From NCBI GenBank assembly GCA_949752735.1, contig OX457052.1, positions 17,248,149-17,312,148 of the forward strand: 64,000 nt of DNA. The letters are read 5' to 3'. The translations under genes were made by a program, and so were the position numbers. The DNA comes from Lumbricus terrestris. Its lineage: Eukaryota; Annelida; Clitellata; Crassiclitellata; Lumbricidae. Below the pieces are notes generated by a model. That model was not told the origin of the DNA. It did not search any database and was given only the letters and a program-made list of their open reading frames with translations. This document shows, in pieces, positions 34,871-47,139 of the stretch. Each line of letters begins with the position of its first letter. Position 1 is the first letter of the stretch.

Positions 34871-36641
34871 TTGAATTAAAGAAATAATAACAGAAATAAA
34901 GAAAGATGGAAACTAGAAACCAACAACAAAGACATGTAGAATGAAACCAAGGAAACGGATCGAAATCAGAAGGCAACAAAAAAATAAAGAGAACGAAAGA
35001 TGAAAGAAAGACAGATAGAAGCAAGCGATAGGAACTGAATTATAGGTCTACATGTAATATGCACGGTGTGTCTAGTTATAATTAGACCCTAGAGGCATAC
35101 TATGTTCGTCGCTTCGGCGTGTATATAATTCGTTTAATATAATCTGTTTAATTCTAAAATCACGAAGACAATCAAAGAGTGCTTCAGATGAGTTTCTTTA
35201 AAGAGGCGCTAGAAAAATTCGTGATTGCAATCGCAATTACAAGGCAGAAAGACATCAACGCCATTTGCAGAACAGACGAAGAAAGACCAATTCGGATCTG
35301 ACGATTAATGAGAGGAAGGACAGACCGAGGACGAATGAATGTCACCGGCATGAGACGAATGCTTTGCAGCTGGAGCACTTTGTGACCGGACGCTCTGTTA
35401 CGCAGCTGGACCTAATGCACGGAAAGAAAGCGGACTTGACAAATGTTCCCGGGACAGAGAGCACTAATGTTCTCTGGACAGAACTCAGTCCTAAGGCAGA
35501 ATACTTCGCAGGCACGTCAGAGATGTCTCGCTTCACGCATCTAAGGTTTAAATCAAAGATGTAATCCGGTTCGTTGGGCCGTCTCAACGGTTTTTCTGTC
35601 TGCGGGTTGGGCTGGCTGCTCGTTGATACGCGTCTCGCCAGTAAATTTCAAGGCATTCAGGCTCGCCGGTATAGGCTATCACTCTCCTAGTTTCCATTTC
35701 CGTTTCTGGTCTACATGTCTGTCCTTCTTGGCAGTGGCTTTAGTCTCGCTTGGTCCTTTCTTCTTTCTTGCTGGTGATTTACGAAGCTCTGTGCAGTGTG
35801 TGCACCCCTCAGTTGTTGCGTGTTCTTATAATCCGCGAACTGGTCTCAAGTGAGTTCTTTTATGCGCCGGTAACTGACTACAACTCTTGCGTCAGCATTC
35901 ATGTATGAGTTTCGCTTTCCAGTTTATCTCTCTTCCAATGTCACTTCGGATTGTTAAGGCTCCTCCCTTTACCCTCTGTTTGTCTCGCCTCTCTGTCTGG
36001 TCGTGCCACAATGGTCTCTGATCGGGTGAGAATGATATTGAAAGAAATGCAACAATGAAACTATACTACGTCTAACAGTTTATTGTTTCAACGACTGTCT
36101 TGATTGATATAGTTTCACCCTTTTATGTATTTAAAATATCTTCCTATTTTTTCACGATCAGTTGAAATTATATTCATTACATTGATTGGTTTTGTCTGCA
36201 TGTTTATTTGGTGTCTGGAATTTTTGCTGCTTGATTTTGTTTACAGGGCGCATGTTTATTTGGTGTTTGATTTTGTCTTGTTTTACGCGTCTGTCCTTGT
36301 ACCGGGTCATTTTCAAGTATCTATAGACTACATGTATCTCTGTAGATAATAATTTAGCTTTCTGTGGTCCTACTTCGTACAGAGTGAGACTTTGCATTGA
36401 TACGATTAATCCGAGTTACCGCTAATTGTCAACAGGTTTTCACCAGTCAAATAAAAAAATATGCACGTTGACAAGGAGAGATTTACTCGGATTTGCAGTC
36501 TTGCGTAGGCTTCTCGTCTTTGCAAAAATTGTCCGACCAGTAAATGCTGCTCTCCGTCAATTAAATGTAATCGAGGACCAAAAAACTTCTACTAGATCTA
36601 TTTCCTGTCCGCATTTCTTCACTCTATCCCAAATCTGGCAT
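34871..36641. other. unannotated stretch
   Basis: A fragment GAGGCGCTAGAAAAATT with GCAATCGCAATTAC near 35203-35245 resembles the LINE tail. No gene is recognised. Confidence 0.4.
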
Positions 36642-37043
36642 GGTTTGGTCAGGGGCGGATCCAGGGGGGGAGGGGAATCCGGCCATGGCCCCAATTGAGA
36701 AATGTCCATAGAACGTGGCCACCCCCATTAGGTTTGAAGAAGCTTTCAACAGAACGTTTCAATTGTATATTTTCCAGACAATTTGGATAAACGACTAAAA
36801 AGACAGGTCGTCAGTTTTTTGGGGGCAGGAAAATGGTATATGTTACAAGGTAAGTTGGACCAAATGACTACAAAAATAAAAAAGAGTCATCAGTTTTTTT
36901 AGCAGGGAAAATGGTATATATTTCAAGGCAAGTTGTACCAGATGACACAAAAAAGGTCATCAGTTTTTTCGGGCGAAGGATAAAAAAAATTCCCTAAATT
37001 TTGGCCCCCTTCGAAAATGTATGTATCCACCCCTGGGTCTGGT
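36642..37043. mobile_element. hAT MITE (CAGGGGCGGATCC family), 386 bp
   Basis: CAGGGGCGGATCCAGGGG at 36650 and GTATCCACCCCTG ending at 37035 are inverted termini. The flanks GGTTTGGT and GGTCTGGT match at 7 of 8 bases. The interior holds three tandem copies of a unit with GACTA...GTCATCAGTTTTTT and GGAAAATGGTATAT. The 63-bp element at 3196 has the same ends. Confidence 0.83.
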
Positions 37044-37204
37044 CTAATTTGTCAATCCCTATTCCGCTTGCGCATCTTGTATACACGATACTGTGCCTTA
37101 TGGATGGTTCTGTTTAGCTACGCTTCTCTCCGTTCCACGCAACTCCCCCGTCTCTTCAATTTAATTTTTCGCATAGAGTGTTTGGTTTTTTTACCAGGTT
37201 TTCT

Positions 37205-37465
37205 TCAGCCTGCATCAATCAATCAATCAATCAGAATTTATATAGTGCCCCTTCAAGATACCTACTCAGAGACGCTCCCGGCCGAGATCAAGCGAAAAAA
37301 ACAGTCTTCAACAGATTTTGAAATTGAGAACAGCTTGGGAGGTGTCGCACAGTCAAGGGAAGACCATTCCAGGTTGTTGGACCAACCACAGAGAACGAAC
37401 ACCTCTGCATTGTTGTTCACAAAAACACTAATATACATTAGTGTTTTTGTGAACGCCTGCACCGC
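37205..37465 (-). pseudogene. L2-like LINE 3' end, truncated
   Basis: The minus-strand frame ends SVEDCFFRLISAGSVSE and its stop. This parallels SLKSFFFVRGWAGSASE at the end of the LINE copy at 50425-50832. It is followed by the LINE tail GGGGCACTATATAAATTC and a (TGAT)n run. Confidence 0.7.
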
Positions 37466-37599
37466 ATTGCAGTTGCAACACGACTCAGCTGGATACTATA
37501 GACGCAAATTCAATCATTCCGCATGCAATGATAGTAAACCGCTTCTTTCCTCGCTCTTTCCTCCTCCTACTCCGCTTCCACACATTGCCTCTCATCCTT

Positions 37600-37722
37600 C
37601 CTCCACCTATCCATCCACCCATTCATCCATCCATCCGTCCGTCCATCCACCCATCCATACATCCATCCATCCATCCATCCATCCATCCATCCATGCGTCC
37701 ATCCGTCCATCCACCTATCGCT
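37600..37722 (+). repeat. (CATC)n microsatellite
   Basis: CATCCATC repeats with CGTC interruptions. Confidence 0.95.
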
Positions 37723-37967
37723 TTATCTCACTTTCTCCTCCTCATAACCTTACTCCTGTTTTCCCTCCTCCCCTTCTCTCTCTTCCTTTTCCCCCGTTCG
37801 CATCCATTCATCCATCCTGTTAGGCCTTCCAGCTTCCGTACCCATTTCCTCCTCCTCCTCCTCCTCTCTATCCATCTACCATCCCATAAGCCTGACGACA
37901 GATACCGCAGACGCCGCAAGTCGTATACACTGCATCCGCAACCTTTATCATCATCAGCATCATCACC

Positions 37968-38024
37968 ATGGGCATCAGCAGCATCAGCAGCATCAGCATC
38001 AGCAGCAGCAGCAGTAGCAACTAA
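37968..38024 (+). CDS. upstream ORF, 18 codons, before the receptor gene
   Basis: ACCATGG is a very strong start context. The frame encodes [18 protein letters not shown] and stops at TAA (38022-38024), 62 bp before the receptor start at 38087. The coding part is a run of ATC/AGC triplets, so it may be accidental. It matters only if the receptor mRNA includes this region, which I cannot see. If it does, it would be expected to reduce receptor translation. Confidence 0.3.
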   Translation: MGISSISSISISSSSSSN

Positions 38025-38086
38025 ACAGACGTCCAAGCGACACCGTGCAAACAGCATCACCAACTACAAACGACGGACGATACACA

Positions 38087-38550
38087 ATGCCTTCCGGTTG
38101 GAGGCCGGTGACCAACTTCGAGTCGAGTCTTCGCTTCGACACAGCTCCGAGGATAGACCCCGGTCTCCGATCGCCGCCATCGGAAGCCTTCGACTCCTCC
38201 ATCTCTTCCACGGAGGCTGACTCCGGTGGATGGGTGGACGCCGCCGCCGCGGACTTCGGAGTCTCCGTCTCGATGTCGTCGCCCCACGACATGGAGCTGA
38301 CCCCTCTAGGTCGGTTTAACCGGATGTACCAGGAGGTGCACGGGTACCTGAGCATCGTCGTCTGCGCTTTCGGGATCTGTTCGAACATCATCAATATAAT
38401 CGTGTTAACGCGGAAGACGATGATAACGCCGACGAATTGTCTGTTGACTGCCATTGCTGTGGCTGATCTGCTGACGATGGTTTCTTATCTGCCTTACTCC
38501 GCCTATTTCTACTGCTACGGGGTACTCGATAGTCGCTTCGGTCACGCCAG
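38087..38550 (+). CDS. neuropeptide GPCR (myosuppressin/FMRFamide receptor type), exon 1
   Basis: This first coding exon gives residues 1-154 and two bases of codon 155 of a 450-residue class A receptor. Residues 1-85 are a long Ser/Asp/Pro-rich extracellular N-terminus without a signal peptide. TM1 lies at about 87-107 ([20 protein letters not shown], with the conserved Asn). TM2 is at about 118-142 ([19 protein letters not shown], with the sodium-site Asp127). The start is the first ATG after an in-frame TAG at 38015. The exon ends CAG then GTGAGT, a consensus donor, and splices in phase 2 to 51433, where codon 155 completes as Arg. Known members are membrane receptors for amidated peptides coupled to G proteins; the ligand here is inferred only to class. 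Confidence 0.9.
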
Positions 38551-38589
38551 GTGAGTGTCACCCGTGACGTTGATAGAAAGCAGGTTGAA

Positions 38590-38895
38590 TGAATGCATTA
38601 GTGAGCGGATGAACGAATAGATCTAAGCAATCGGGAGGCAGAGTGAATGATTGATTGACTGATTGATTGAATGAATGAATGAATGAACGAACGAATGAAT
38701 GAGGGAATGAATGAATAAGTGAATGGACGAACAGTTAATAAATGAATTAATGAATGGACGTATTAGTGAACGGATAAACGAATGAACAATTGGGTGCAAG
38801 AGTGAACGAACGAACGAATGAATGAATGATTTGACGAATGAGCGAAGAAATAAATGAACGAACAAACAACAGCGTGAATAAATGAATGAGCTGCA
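38590..38895 (+). repeat. (GAAT)n microsatellite, degenerate
   Basis: GAATGAATGAACGAA-type repeats immediately downstream of the donor. Confidence 0.92.
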
Positions 38896-38974
38896 GAGGT
38901 GAATTCTATGAATGGAAATAAAAAGAGATTATAGCAGAGGAATTTTGACGGTCGATCCAACCGCTCCAGTTTTT

Positions 38975-39150
38975 TTATATTATGGCCTGCCTTGAATTTG
39001 CGCCAATCATCTAGTATTATATGGATCTGTTCTATATTAGGGTCTGTTTAATGTTGGGGACTACCTTGCATTAGGGTGTACCTAGTATTAGGGTCTATCT
39101 TGCATTGGGGTCTATTGTATTATGACCTACCTTGTATTGGGTTCTGCCGT
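38975..39150 (+). repeat. degenerate minisatellite of about 18 bp (TATTAGGGTCTAYCTTG)
   Basis: The words ATTAGGGTCTGTTTAATG, ATTAGGGTGTACCTAGT and ATTAGGGTCTATCTTGC follow each other with high divergence. Confidence 0.65.
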
Positions 39151-39437
39151 GACGCAATCAACTGCCAATCAATTGGAAGTTTTGTCCGTCACGTGTCATT
39201 GATATCGATAGTGAATATATCGATTTTGATGATGAGGTGGCAATTGATGGTGATGATAACGAGTAAACCGCTGATGCTGCTGCTGCTGATGATGATGCTG
39301 ATGCTGTTGGTGATGATGATAAAAATGCTGTCGTTGTTGATGGTGATTATTTATTTAGCTTTTGCAGTTCACGCAGAGCCACTCAACAGCAGCATCATTG
39401 GCCTCGTGTAGGACGGGCATTCCGCCCGGAAAGCGAG

Positions 39438-39510
39438 TTGTTGATGGTGATGATGATGGTGATATTGATGATAATGTTGTTGCTGTTATTGTTGACGATA
39501 ATGATGATAC

Positions 39511-39599
<89 letters not shown>

Positions 39600-39600
39600 C

Positions 39601-39689
<89 letters not shown>

Positions 39690-39690
39690 G
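39438..39690 (+). repeat. (GAT)n microsatellite, over 55 near-perfect units at its core
   Basis: From about 39515 to 39688 the run is GAT with one GCT interruption near 39600. Poly-Asp, poly-Met, poly-Ser and poly-Ile frames across it are artefacts. It lies in the receptor intron. Confidence 0.98.
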
Positions 39691-40004
39691 TAAGTACATT
39701 ATTTTTTCGACCGGTTTCAAACAAATAACGCGAAGACTTGAAACGTCCTTGTCTGCTCTTTGTTTTCTTTGTGTACAGAAAACCTCCTTTTTTATTTGGT
39801 TCCACTCACGTTGCTTGGATCTGTGTTCGGACATCTATTATTCGTAAAGCAAGCTGAACTTTATTGTCCATAACATTACAAAGACTTACAAAAATCGCAT
39901 TTGCCCCACGAGTAGTTCAGCTTGTCGCCTACGTGTTTTCACTCCATGCATGACCATCATATCAATTTATATGTGCAGCAAAATATTAGATCTACATAAG
40001 CAAT

Positions 40005-40228
40005 TTCATAGCGCCCCTTCAAGATTTCTACTCAAAGATGGTATATGTAGCCTATATGTATACCGACCACAGCGCGGACACTGAATCGGAGTTTCACGCC
40101 AAAGCGCTTCAGCACTTGCGAGTGAAGGACCTGTTTAGGGTCCAACGCGGCGTCTTGAGGTGGATTCGAACCCGCAACCTTCCGGCTCCAAGGCAGCGAA
40201 CATACCCAGACACCACCGCGTCCCACGA
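40005..40228 (-). mobile_element. tRNA-derived SINE
   Basis: On the minus strand, the head (B box GGTTCGAATCC), the body (GGTCCTTCACTCGCAAGTGC and GGCGTGAAACTCCGATTCAG) and the tail TTGAAGGGGCGCTATGAAAT are present. The segment between body and tail is altered by a short insertion of TATATGTAGCC type. Confidence 0.82.
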
Positions 40229-40280
40229 TGCAGGATTGATTACGCCAGTATTATTTTGCTTTCACGCTACATTCTTAAAA

Positions 40281-41091
40281 CACCGTGATTCAAAAAGTGA
40301 GCCAAATTGGTTTTCTTATATCTCGAATGCCTGATGATTAATCACACTAAACTTTTCCCAATAGTTAGAGAATTGAACCAAGAATATGATTCCAAAACAT
40401 CATGTCATAAATTTGAACGGATAGAAAGATATGAATCTTTCAACTTCCTCTGCAGAAATTTCAGTTTACCAGCAATTTTCTTGTTCGGTTTGTTACAAAG
40501 TATTTCAAACATGAAAAATTCTTTAATATCTTTGTGAAGAAACCTTAAGTAGTTAATGTTTGATTATTTACATAAAGAAGATGTTGTAGACGACAGGATT
40601 TAAATCTGGACTGTTCGGAGGCCATAATGTGGGAGAAATGAAGCATGGTGCCTCTCTTGTTAGCATTTCGATGGTTTATCTGGCTCTGCGGGCTGGCATT
40701 GTTCTGTTGAAAAAGAAAATAGCCTTCATGCACTATAGATTTCTGATAACAGATGGAAGATACCGTGACAGTAGAACGTTGCGACAATATATACTCCGTT
40801 AATTTTTACTCCAGGATCACTGAAGACCAAAATTGGGAACTATCAAGAGTCGAAACCGCAACGAATACCATAACAGGTCTGCTGAAAATTGAAATTTCGG
40901 GAGATGAAGTTAAAATATTCATATATTTCTACCCTTTCAAACATGACGATGTCATGATATTTTGAATCCTATTCTTGGTTCAAGTCTCTAAATAGGTCTA
41001 TTGGGAAATTTTTTAGTATGATTAATCATCAGGTATTAGCCTAGAGATATAAGAAAAACAGTTTGGCTTACTTTTTATTGAAAACACGGTG
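40281..41091 (-). pseudogene. Tc1/mariner element with long inverted ends and dead transposase
   Basis: Inverted terminal repeats of about 140 bp start with CACCGTG (40281) and end with CACGGTG (41091). Both share GCCAAA, CTGATGATTAATCA and GAACCAAGAATA. Between them, the minus strand around 40640-40590 encodes WPPNSPDLNPVVYNIF, the C-terminal signature of Tc1/mariner transposases, and QQNNASPQS lies upstream in another frame. The residue after NPV is Val where an acidic catalytic residue is expected, and frames are shifted, so the copy is inactive. Confidence 0.82.
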
Positions 41092-41920
41092 TAGATGTTT
41101 TTCAAATTTCATGACCGCATAATACAAAATGATATGCATTTAACAGAATTAAATTGAGAATATCTGCACGCAGCAGTCAAGTGTGCCACCGACGCCACAC
41201 CAAAATGAGTCGGCATTTTCACGTCCAAAGGTATGCCGTACTTCTGGCTAAGGCAAGACGTTGGTTTCTTAAGGGTTTTGGCGACCTTTCCGCAAAAGAA
41301 ACGCTAATAGCAAAGACTGTGATCTTAGAATCTCTACATCTGATTGCATCGCCGTCGTCTCTAGCATTTCCTTTTCCATTATCCGTTTTATCAGCGTCAG
41401 ATGTAATTGCCTGATGTCGTGACTGGCAGCTATTTTATTCGACTTTTGCTTGGTACGCCTCGATTTATAACCTGTGCACTTAGGTAGGTGATATATAAAT
41501 TGATCGAGATCATCACTCAGCTGCAATTTAGGCGTCCAGACATATAAATCATCTGCCGTTTGGATTTTGAACTTTCAGATGGATTCCTAATGTAGTGCCG
41601 AAGCGCCGTTAGCTATGTGATGGTTTTTAAATGGCAGTTTGGTATAGACTATAGAGTCTATAGACCTACACTATAGATCCATATATGATTTATAATTTTT
41701 ATTTATGATCTGATGTGATAAGTGTGACTTTAATTGTGACTTTAATTGTCTCATCTGCAGTTGCTTTTTGGTTAATGTTTCATGAAATTGGCCCTAACCA
41801 GCGGGACTCTGCAGTCCCTTCTGGATTTCCTTTTGTAACCAAGTGATTTGTTTGTATAATCTGACGTGATGTTATTTTGTTTACTTGGCTCAACAAATTG
41901 ATGGTTATGGTCACTTTTTT
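41092..41920. other. unannotated intronic stretch
   Basis: No repeat terminus or conserved coding frame is recognised. Confidence 0.4.
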
Positions 41921-42033
41921 GATTCAATTATTCTAAAACAATTGTTTTGATTCAACTATTCTAAAACAATTGTTTTGATTCAATTATTCTAAAACAATTG
42001 TGTGAATCAATTATTCTAAAACAATTGTTTTCA
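41921..42033 (+). repeat. 28-bp minisatellite, four units
   Basis: TTGATTCAATTATTCTAAAA plus CAATTGTT repeats with few changes. Confidence 0.92.
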
Positions 42034-42077
42034 TCTTGTCGAAACTATCATATTTTCATATGAGCTGTTTCTTAAAA

Positions 42078-42112
42078 ACCTTAGGGGTTTACTTTTTATG
42101 GCCCACCCTGTA
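42078..42112 (-). mobile_element. mariner-like terminus fragment (CAGGGTGGGC)
   Basis: CTTTTTATGGCCCACCCTG followed by TA matches the right end of the MITE at 1159-1378. No matching left end is seen nearby. Confidence 0.5.
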
Positions 42113-42854
42113 TACATACATACGAAATGAATGGAAAAATACGCTACATAAATCATAATTGACACGCATCTGACTGCGCTCTAGTTTTGTTTACAAACAT
42201 CGCATCTTGAGCCGATCGCACCAATAAACATCCATCAACAACGCTAATTGAAGAAAGTCTCAGACGTAGGCTTTCGATGAGAAGCCAGCGGACTGTAAGT
42301 GCAAGCCAGGAATTCTCGGGCGTCAGGGCGTTTCATCATCTCTATAACACGTAAGCCTAGGCTTATAGAAGTTGCAGACTTTAGACCCAGGTGAGCCTGT
42401 ATACCTGCGTTACATGCTGTTGACTGGCTTTAATAGGATCTCGGAAACCATTACTAATCGAGTTTTCCCACCGTAGGCCTATATCCGATTTGCTTGTGGG
42501 GTCCTTCGGCGCAGATTCCTCTGGTAGTGTGATTTGTAGCTTCACCGATTGAATCTTAGACAGCTTCCGGTTCCTGATGTTGAGCAACTTATGAGGCTTT
42601 GCTACAGAAATCATTACACAACGTTTTGATCTGTTAACGCGAATTAATTACCAATTAATTATTGTTTGCAAACTAGTTTTGGTTAGACAGGCTAGACAAT
42701 ATGCAATATTCACGGTGTATATAAGTTGATAGATATCTTTAGACATTCATAGCGACGTCTTCATCTGATTCGATCATGCTATTGCTTGCGCGAATTAATT
42801 AAGAATCTAATGTTGTTTGCAGAGTAATTTTGGTTAAACAGGCTACATTCCCAC
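42113..42854. other. unannotated intronic stretch
   Basis: Nothing recognised. The word TTGCAAACTAGTTTTGGTTA near 42665 has a diverged repeat near 42818. Confidence 0.4.
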
Positions 42855-42964
42855 CCTCGGAACATGTCTGGCTCTTTCTATAGATTGCTCAAGACTTTTC
42901 TTTTTGACCGGGCTTGGGTCGGGAGCGCCTCTGAGTAGACTCCTTGAAGGGGCGCTATATAAAT

Positions 42965-43017
<53 letters not shown>
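42855..43017 (+). pseudogene. L2-like LINE 3' end with (GATA)n tail
   Basis: The plus frame reads RLLKTFLFDRAWVGSASE and a stop, the C-terminus of the LINE ORF2. It is followed by TTGAAGGGGCGCTATATAAA and about 48 bp of GATA repeats. Only the extreme 3' end is present. Confidence 0.78.
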
Positions 43018-43928
43018 ATCATGCGTATTTACTATATCGTTAAATGTATAGCCTACGATACCATTATGACATGATAATTGGATATTTACTGTATCATTAA
43101 ATGTATACGATACAATTATGACATGATAGCCTAATTAGATAATTTATTTGCATCGAACCAGTCCGAAACCTTGGCCAATAACTGGTTCATGCATCAGATA
43201 AAACAAGTCGACTTATTAAAGCGAATAAAAGTTTTGTGTTTTCAGTGAATAGATCGAATTGTAGTCTGGTTAAGTATAGGCACTCGGAAGATCGTTTGTG
43301 TAGCCATGTTAAGAAGATTAGAGGTTGAAGAAAGGATCCCTTTGCAACACCATATTTAATTAATTATCCTTAAAGGTCAGAGAGCATCATTGTGCATGCA
43401 TCACTTGTTGCTTGCGATCCTAAAAGAAACGCTTTAATGCAGTACAACATCGTTCTATAGATCTATATTATTAATGCATGTATTCATTACTGTAATTGAA
43501 TCTTCATACTGCACCGTTGTGTGTCTTCTTAGAACATTATATAATGCTTGGAAACCTGTATCCGATCAGCATAGAATAAATGGCGACTGATTTCCTGGAA
43601 AGGATTCCTTTCTTTAAAAATCCGCTTTAGGGCCATTGAGACACAATTAAAATCCTAAGAACTCATTTCTCTTCAAGGCGCCAGCGGTCTTTTCTTTCAC
43701 AATAAAGATGGCGATTGGAAATCGGATTAGAAAGATGTTATTTAAATAAATCGTCGCATAATTAGGACCTTAGGGCGCCGGTTTCTGCTTGCTAGATCAC
43801 CAGAGAAATTAGAAAACCCACAGAAAAACTTCTGATACAATTTAATGCGACATATCCTTGCAAAAATTAGAAAACCCATTACAGCATTTCACTGTAGGTG
43901 TATTCGTGTATAGGACAGAGATATTCAG
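43018..43928. other. unannotated intronic stretch
   Basis: A degenerate repeat of GTATATTTACTATATCGTTAA type lies at 43025-43130. Otherwise nothing is recognised. Confidence 0.4.
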
Positions 43929-44351
43929 GTGCGTTGGTGTAGTGGTGAGTTCGGTATCTTGGAGCCAGAAGGTTGCGGTTTCAAATCCGCTTCAAACCGC
44001 CGCGTATATGTAGCCTACCCTGGGCAAGTCCTTCACTCACATTTGCTTATGTGCTTCGGCGTGAAATTCCGATTCAGTGTCCGCGTGGCATAGTCGGTAG
44101 CACTTCTGAGTTGTAATCTTGAAGAGGCGCTATAGCAAATGCTCATACATAATACATACATACATACATACATACATACATACATACATACATACATACA
44201 TACATACATACATACATAGATACATACATACATACATACATACATGCATACATACATACATACATACATACATACATACATACATACATGCATACATGCA
44301 TGCATGCATGCATGCATACATGCATACATACATACATACATACATACATAC
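43929..44351 (+). mobile_element. tRNA-derived SINE, full length, with (ACAT)n tail
   Basis: The head has GGTGTAGTGGTGAG and the B-box variant GGTTTCAAATCC. The body has AGTCCTTCACTCACATTTGC and GGCGTGAAATTCCGATTCAG, and the tail has AGCACTTCTGAGTTG and GAGGCGCTATAGCAAATGC. About 200 bp of ACAT repeats follow and are cut by the element that starts at 44352. Confidence 0.88.
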
Positions 44352-47139
44352 TAGGGCGCCCGTTAAACCAGTGAAAAAATTTGAAGTTCATAATTTTCAA
44401 TGCGGTACCTTCTGAAGTTGTTACCCCTGTTGAGTTAACAAACAGCGTAAAATTTCAGAATTCTATGTTAATATTTATTGGTAGCTCAACGTATCCAAAG
44501 TTTCTGTGATTTTGCAATTCTTGCGCCTGCTTCAGTTTTATTCTGTACTGCAGTTTGCTTCACCTGTATAGGCCCTACTTGCCATTTACTGATTTAGTTA
44601 TTTATTTGGTCTGATTGATCTGATTACTATCTAACTGCAATAAAAAAAAGCCCTGGAGACGACATTTATAGATTCCCTTTAAATCCTGAATCAAGCAGAC
44701 AAGCTAGACTACTGTTTGACGAACATTCGGCCCAAGCAGCAAAAGTCACTTTTAATACATCCGTACCTTGAGTACACTGAAAGGCACTGGGACGGCAGGA
44801 TGTTGCTGGATATAGGCTAATAGGGAGTGAGTGGGTTGACCCGTACCAGACATAGATCAGGTTTGCTGCTTGTCATTGTGCCAAAACTTCCATATCCATG
44901 GTATGGGTTCAAACAAACTAGTGATGATGAATACTAATATAATGAAGCAAGTGTTGGAGATAGAAAGTCAGGTCAGGGCCATGTGATTCGACCCCACAGC
45001 TTCTAATGCATCAATACTAATACTAATACTAATACTGGCAGACGAAGTTTGGCTTGTGGTGATAGAGATCACCTTTGGCAAGAATCTATTGTGCCGGGAA
45101 AGCCAAGACCATGCGCACCAAATTGTGATCAGAGATGCGTCCAAACACTTCTTTAGTTCATCATCTAGTTTCCGACTCTATAGTTTTTTCAAGACTTTTC
45201 GTGACTACTATGTCAGTGAACTGATAGAACCCAGTATCAGATTGTAAATGATGACCCGCAGTCAAGAATTGTTAGAAAAGTCTTTATGAAATTTGTCGAC
45301 TTGACGGACAATGCTGTTTTCAAAAAGCAAGTTTCTTATGTCCAGTTAGCAGACGAGTGATGAGTACCGTGTACTGCTAGAATTAACAACACTACTTTGG
45401 GGTTGATGTGCTACCAAGTGGGGGAGGGGGTGCCATTTATGGCCCCCAATGTGATGCACAGATCCCGGTGGATATGGTCATTGGTCATGTTGCAGTGTCT
45501 TAATATCTGGATCAAACTGGATGTTCAAACTATCCACTTTAATAGAAACAACGTTGATAGAGGGATGAGCCTTTCTTCTGCCTGTTGTACACAAAGATTG
45601 GGCATAATCCTCAAGTCCAGCAACTGCACCAGTGGGAGACTATAAAGAAAGGACTTTTGGATGCTATAGTTCAATCACTCGTCAGATATTTTCGGCATCT
45701 TAGTGAGGAGCCAATGGCCCTTGAGTTTTTGTTGATGCTGTAAGCAGTGACACTAACAGATATGTGATCAGCACTTTGAGGACACAAGGTTCTGATGAGC
45801 TACTCAGAAGAATCCATATGGAACCAAGTTGTTGGAAAGGAGCTTGACAACCTGGAGGTATCTTGTCATTCTTTCACACCCGTAGGTTGATGCTGACTTT
45901 CTTGGATAAGATGATCCAGACTAGCAACATACCCGGGAGATTTCCAGTTAAACAAGAAATTGGCCTATTTCAACAGTCAGGAAGTGGTAAACAACCGAGT
46001 AGAGCAAGCTGCGGAATTGACCTAGGACCTCAACAACTCCACTACACCAAGTGAAGAGCAGAAAGAGTGTCTGCTGCTAATTCTGCAAGCCAGAAATACC
46101 CAGAAGCGAGAAAGACGCTGTTTATCAGTGATGATATTCTGCGGTATCAGAGTCGGACAACTGAAAATAATTATTGATTGATTATTTTAAATGTCTGTCA
46201 GAACTATGCTTTTGTAAAGTCCTTCTGGTCCTTGGCGAATACAAGTTGATGACCAGGAATGACGAGGGAACTGAGTCACAGAGTTTCTTCATTTTAGTTT
46301 GTTTTATTCGTAGTATAACAGTAGAACGACAGGATCAGTTACAATCGTGACTACGACAAAGACGACGACGAGTGACAACAGAACGCTAACCGACGGGCTG
46401 TCCGCTTATCCTCACTTCTAACTCTCTGCCGCCCGAGCCTCTCATCGACGCGACTAGCCGACTGAAAACCTGACTCGCGACTTCCTGACTCAGTTCGTTG
46501 ACTTCGGCTAGACCTTCAGCCTCGACGGCCTCCAGCCTCGCCTCTCCTCAGCCTCTCTGACTACATGACCGTCTGTCCGACTTGACTGAGAGCAAACTGC
46601 AGACTGAATCTATCTCTCTTGACCAACTGACTCTCTCAGTTTCTTGGCCTCTCTATCTTCATCTGATTGGCCGCTGCAGGCCACCAACCCCTGATCAGTT
46701 GCTCTGTACTCTCTCTACATTTTCTTAGCTTAAGGTTAGTCATCGGTCTGTGCTCTGTCTGTCTCTATGTCTGTCTGACTGTCTGTCGCTCTATCCCTCT
46801 GTATTATCTTAGTTATATCTTATGTTTTAGGCCAGGCACTACATCTTCATCAAAATTTATAAAGAAATTGCCTTACCAGAGTTAATCCGCAGACATTTTA
46901 TAGTGCTGTTTTAATAGAATATCATAAATATTTGGTGATAAAATAAGTAAGACATAAGCACGAATAACATACAGTTGGACCAAAAGTTTGCAAACTTCTC
47001 AGGTGTTGAGCTACCTTCAAACATGCATCCAAAATTCACACAAAATTACCACGAGCTGCTCTCATGACAGATAACAAAATGGGAGGGTACCACGAAAGAA
47101 ATTCAGAAATTTATTTTTAACGGGCACCCTAATACATAC
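44344..47139. mobile_element. 2.78-kb hAT-like element inserted in an ACAT microsatellite
   Basis: The element spans 44352-47131. Left TAGGGCGCCCGTTAAA and right TTTTTAACGGGCACCCTA are inverted termini. ATACATAC flanks both sides, consistent with an 8-bp duplication, although the flank is periodic. TAGGG ends occur among Ac-type hAT transposons. ACAT repeats continue on the far side (47132-47330), so the element split one microsatellite. Confidence 0.75.
44700..46140 (+). pseudogene. decayed coding-like remnant inside the hAT-like element
   Basis: This stretch is less AT-rich and holds short broken frames on the plus strand. Examples are VIEITFGKNLLCRESQDHAH near 45060 and a frame with EEQKECLLLILQARN near 46050. 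They are interrupted by stops and frameshifts. Its position between transposon ends makes a dead transposase or captured gene possible. I recognise no domain. Confidence 0.3.

Noticed and set aside
38045..38086. Extending the receptor 14 codons upstream to position 38045
   Set aside because: That start is GTG, not ATG, and eukaryotic initiation at 38087 is far more likely.
37017..38220. Frames of 230-268 residues upstream of and overlapping receptor exon 1
   Set aside because: They cross a CATC microsatellite and CTCC runs and have no recognisable domain.
46300..46720. Possible solo LTR with GACTC-rich sequence
   Set aside because: I could not find TG...CA ends with a short target duplication, and it lies inside the 44352-47131 element.
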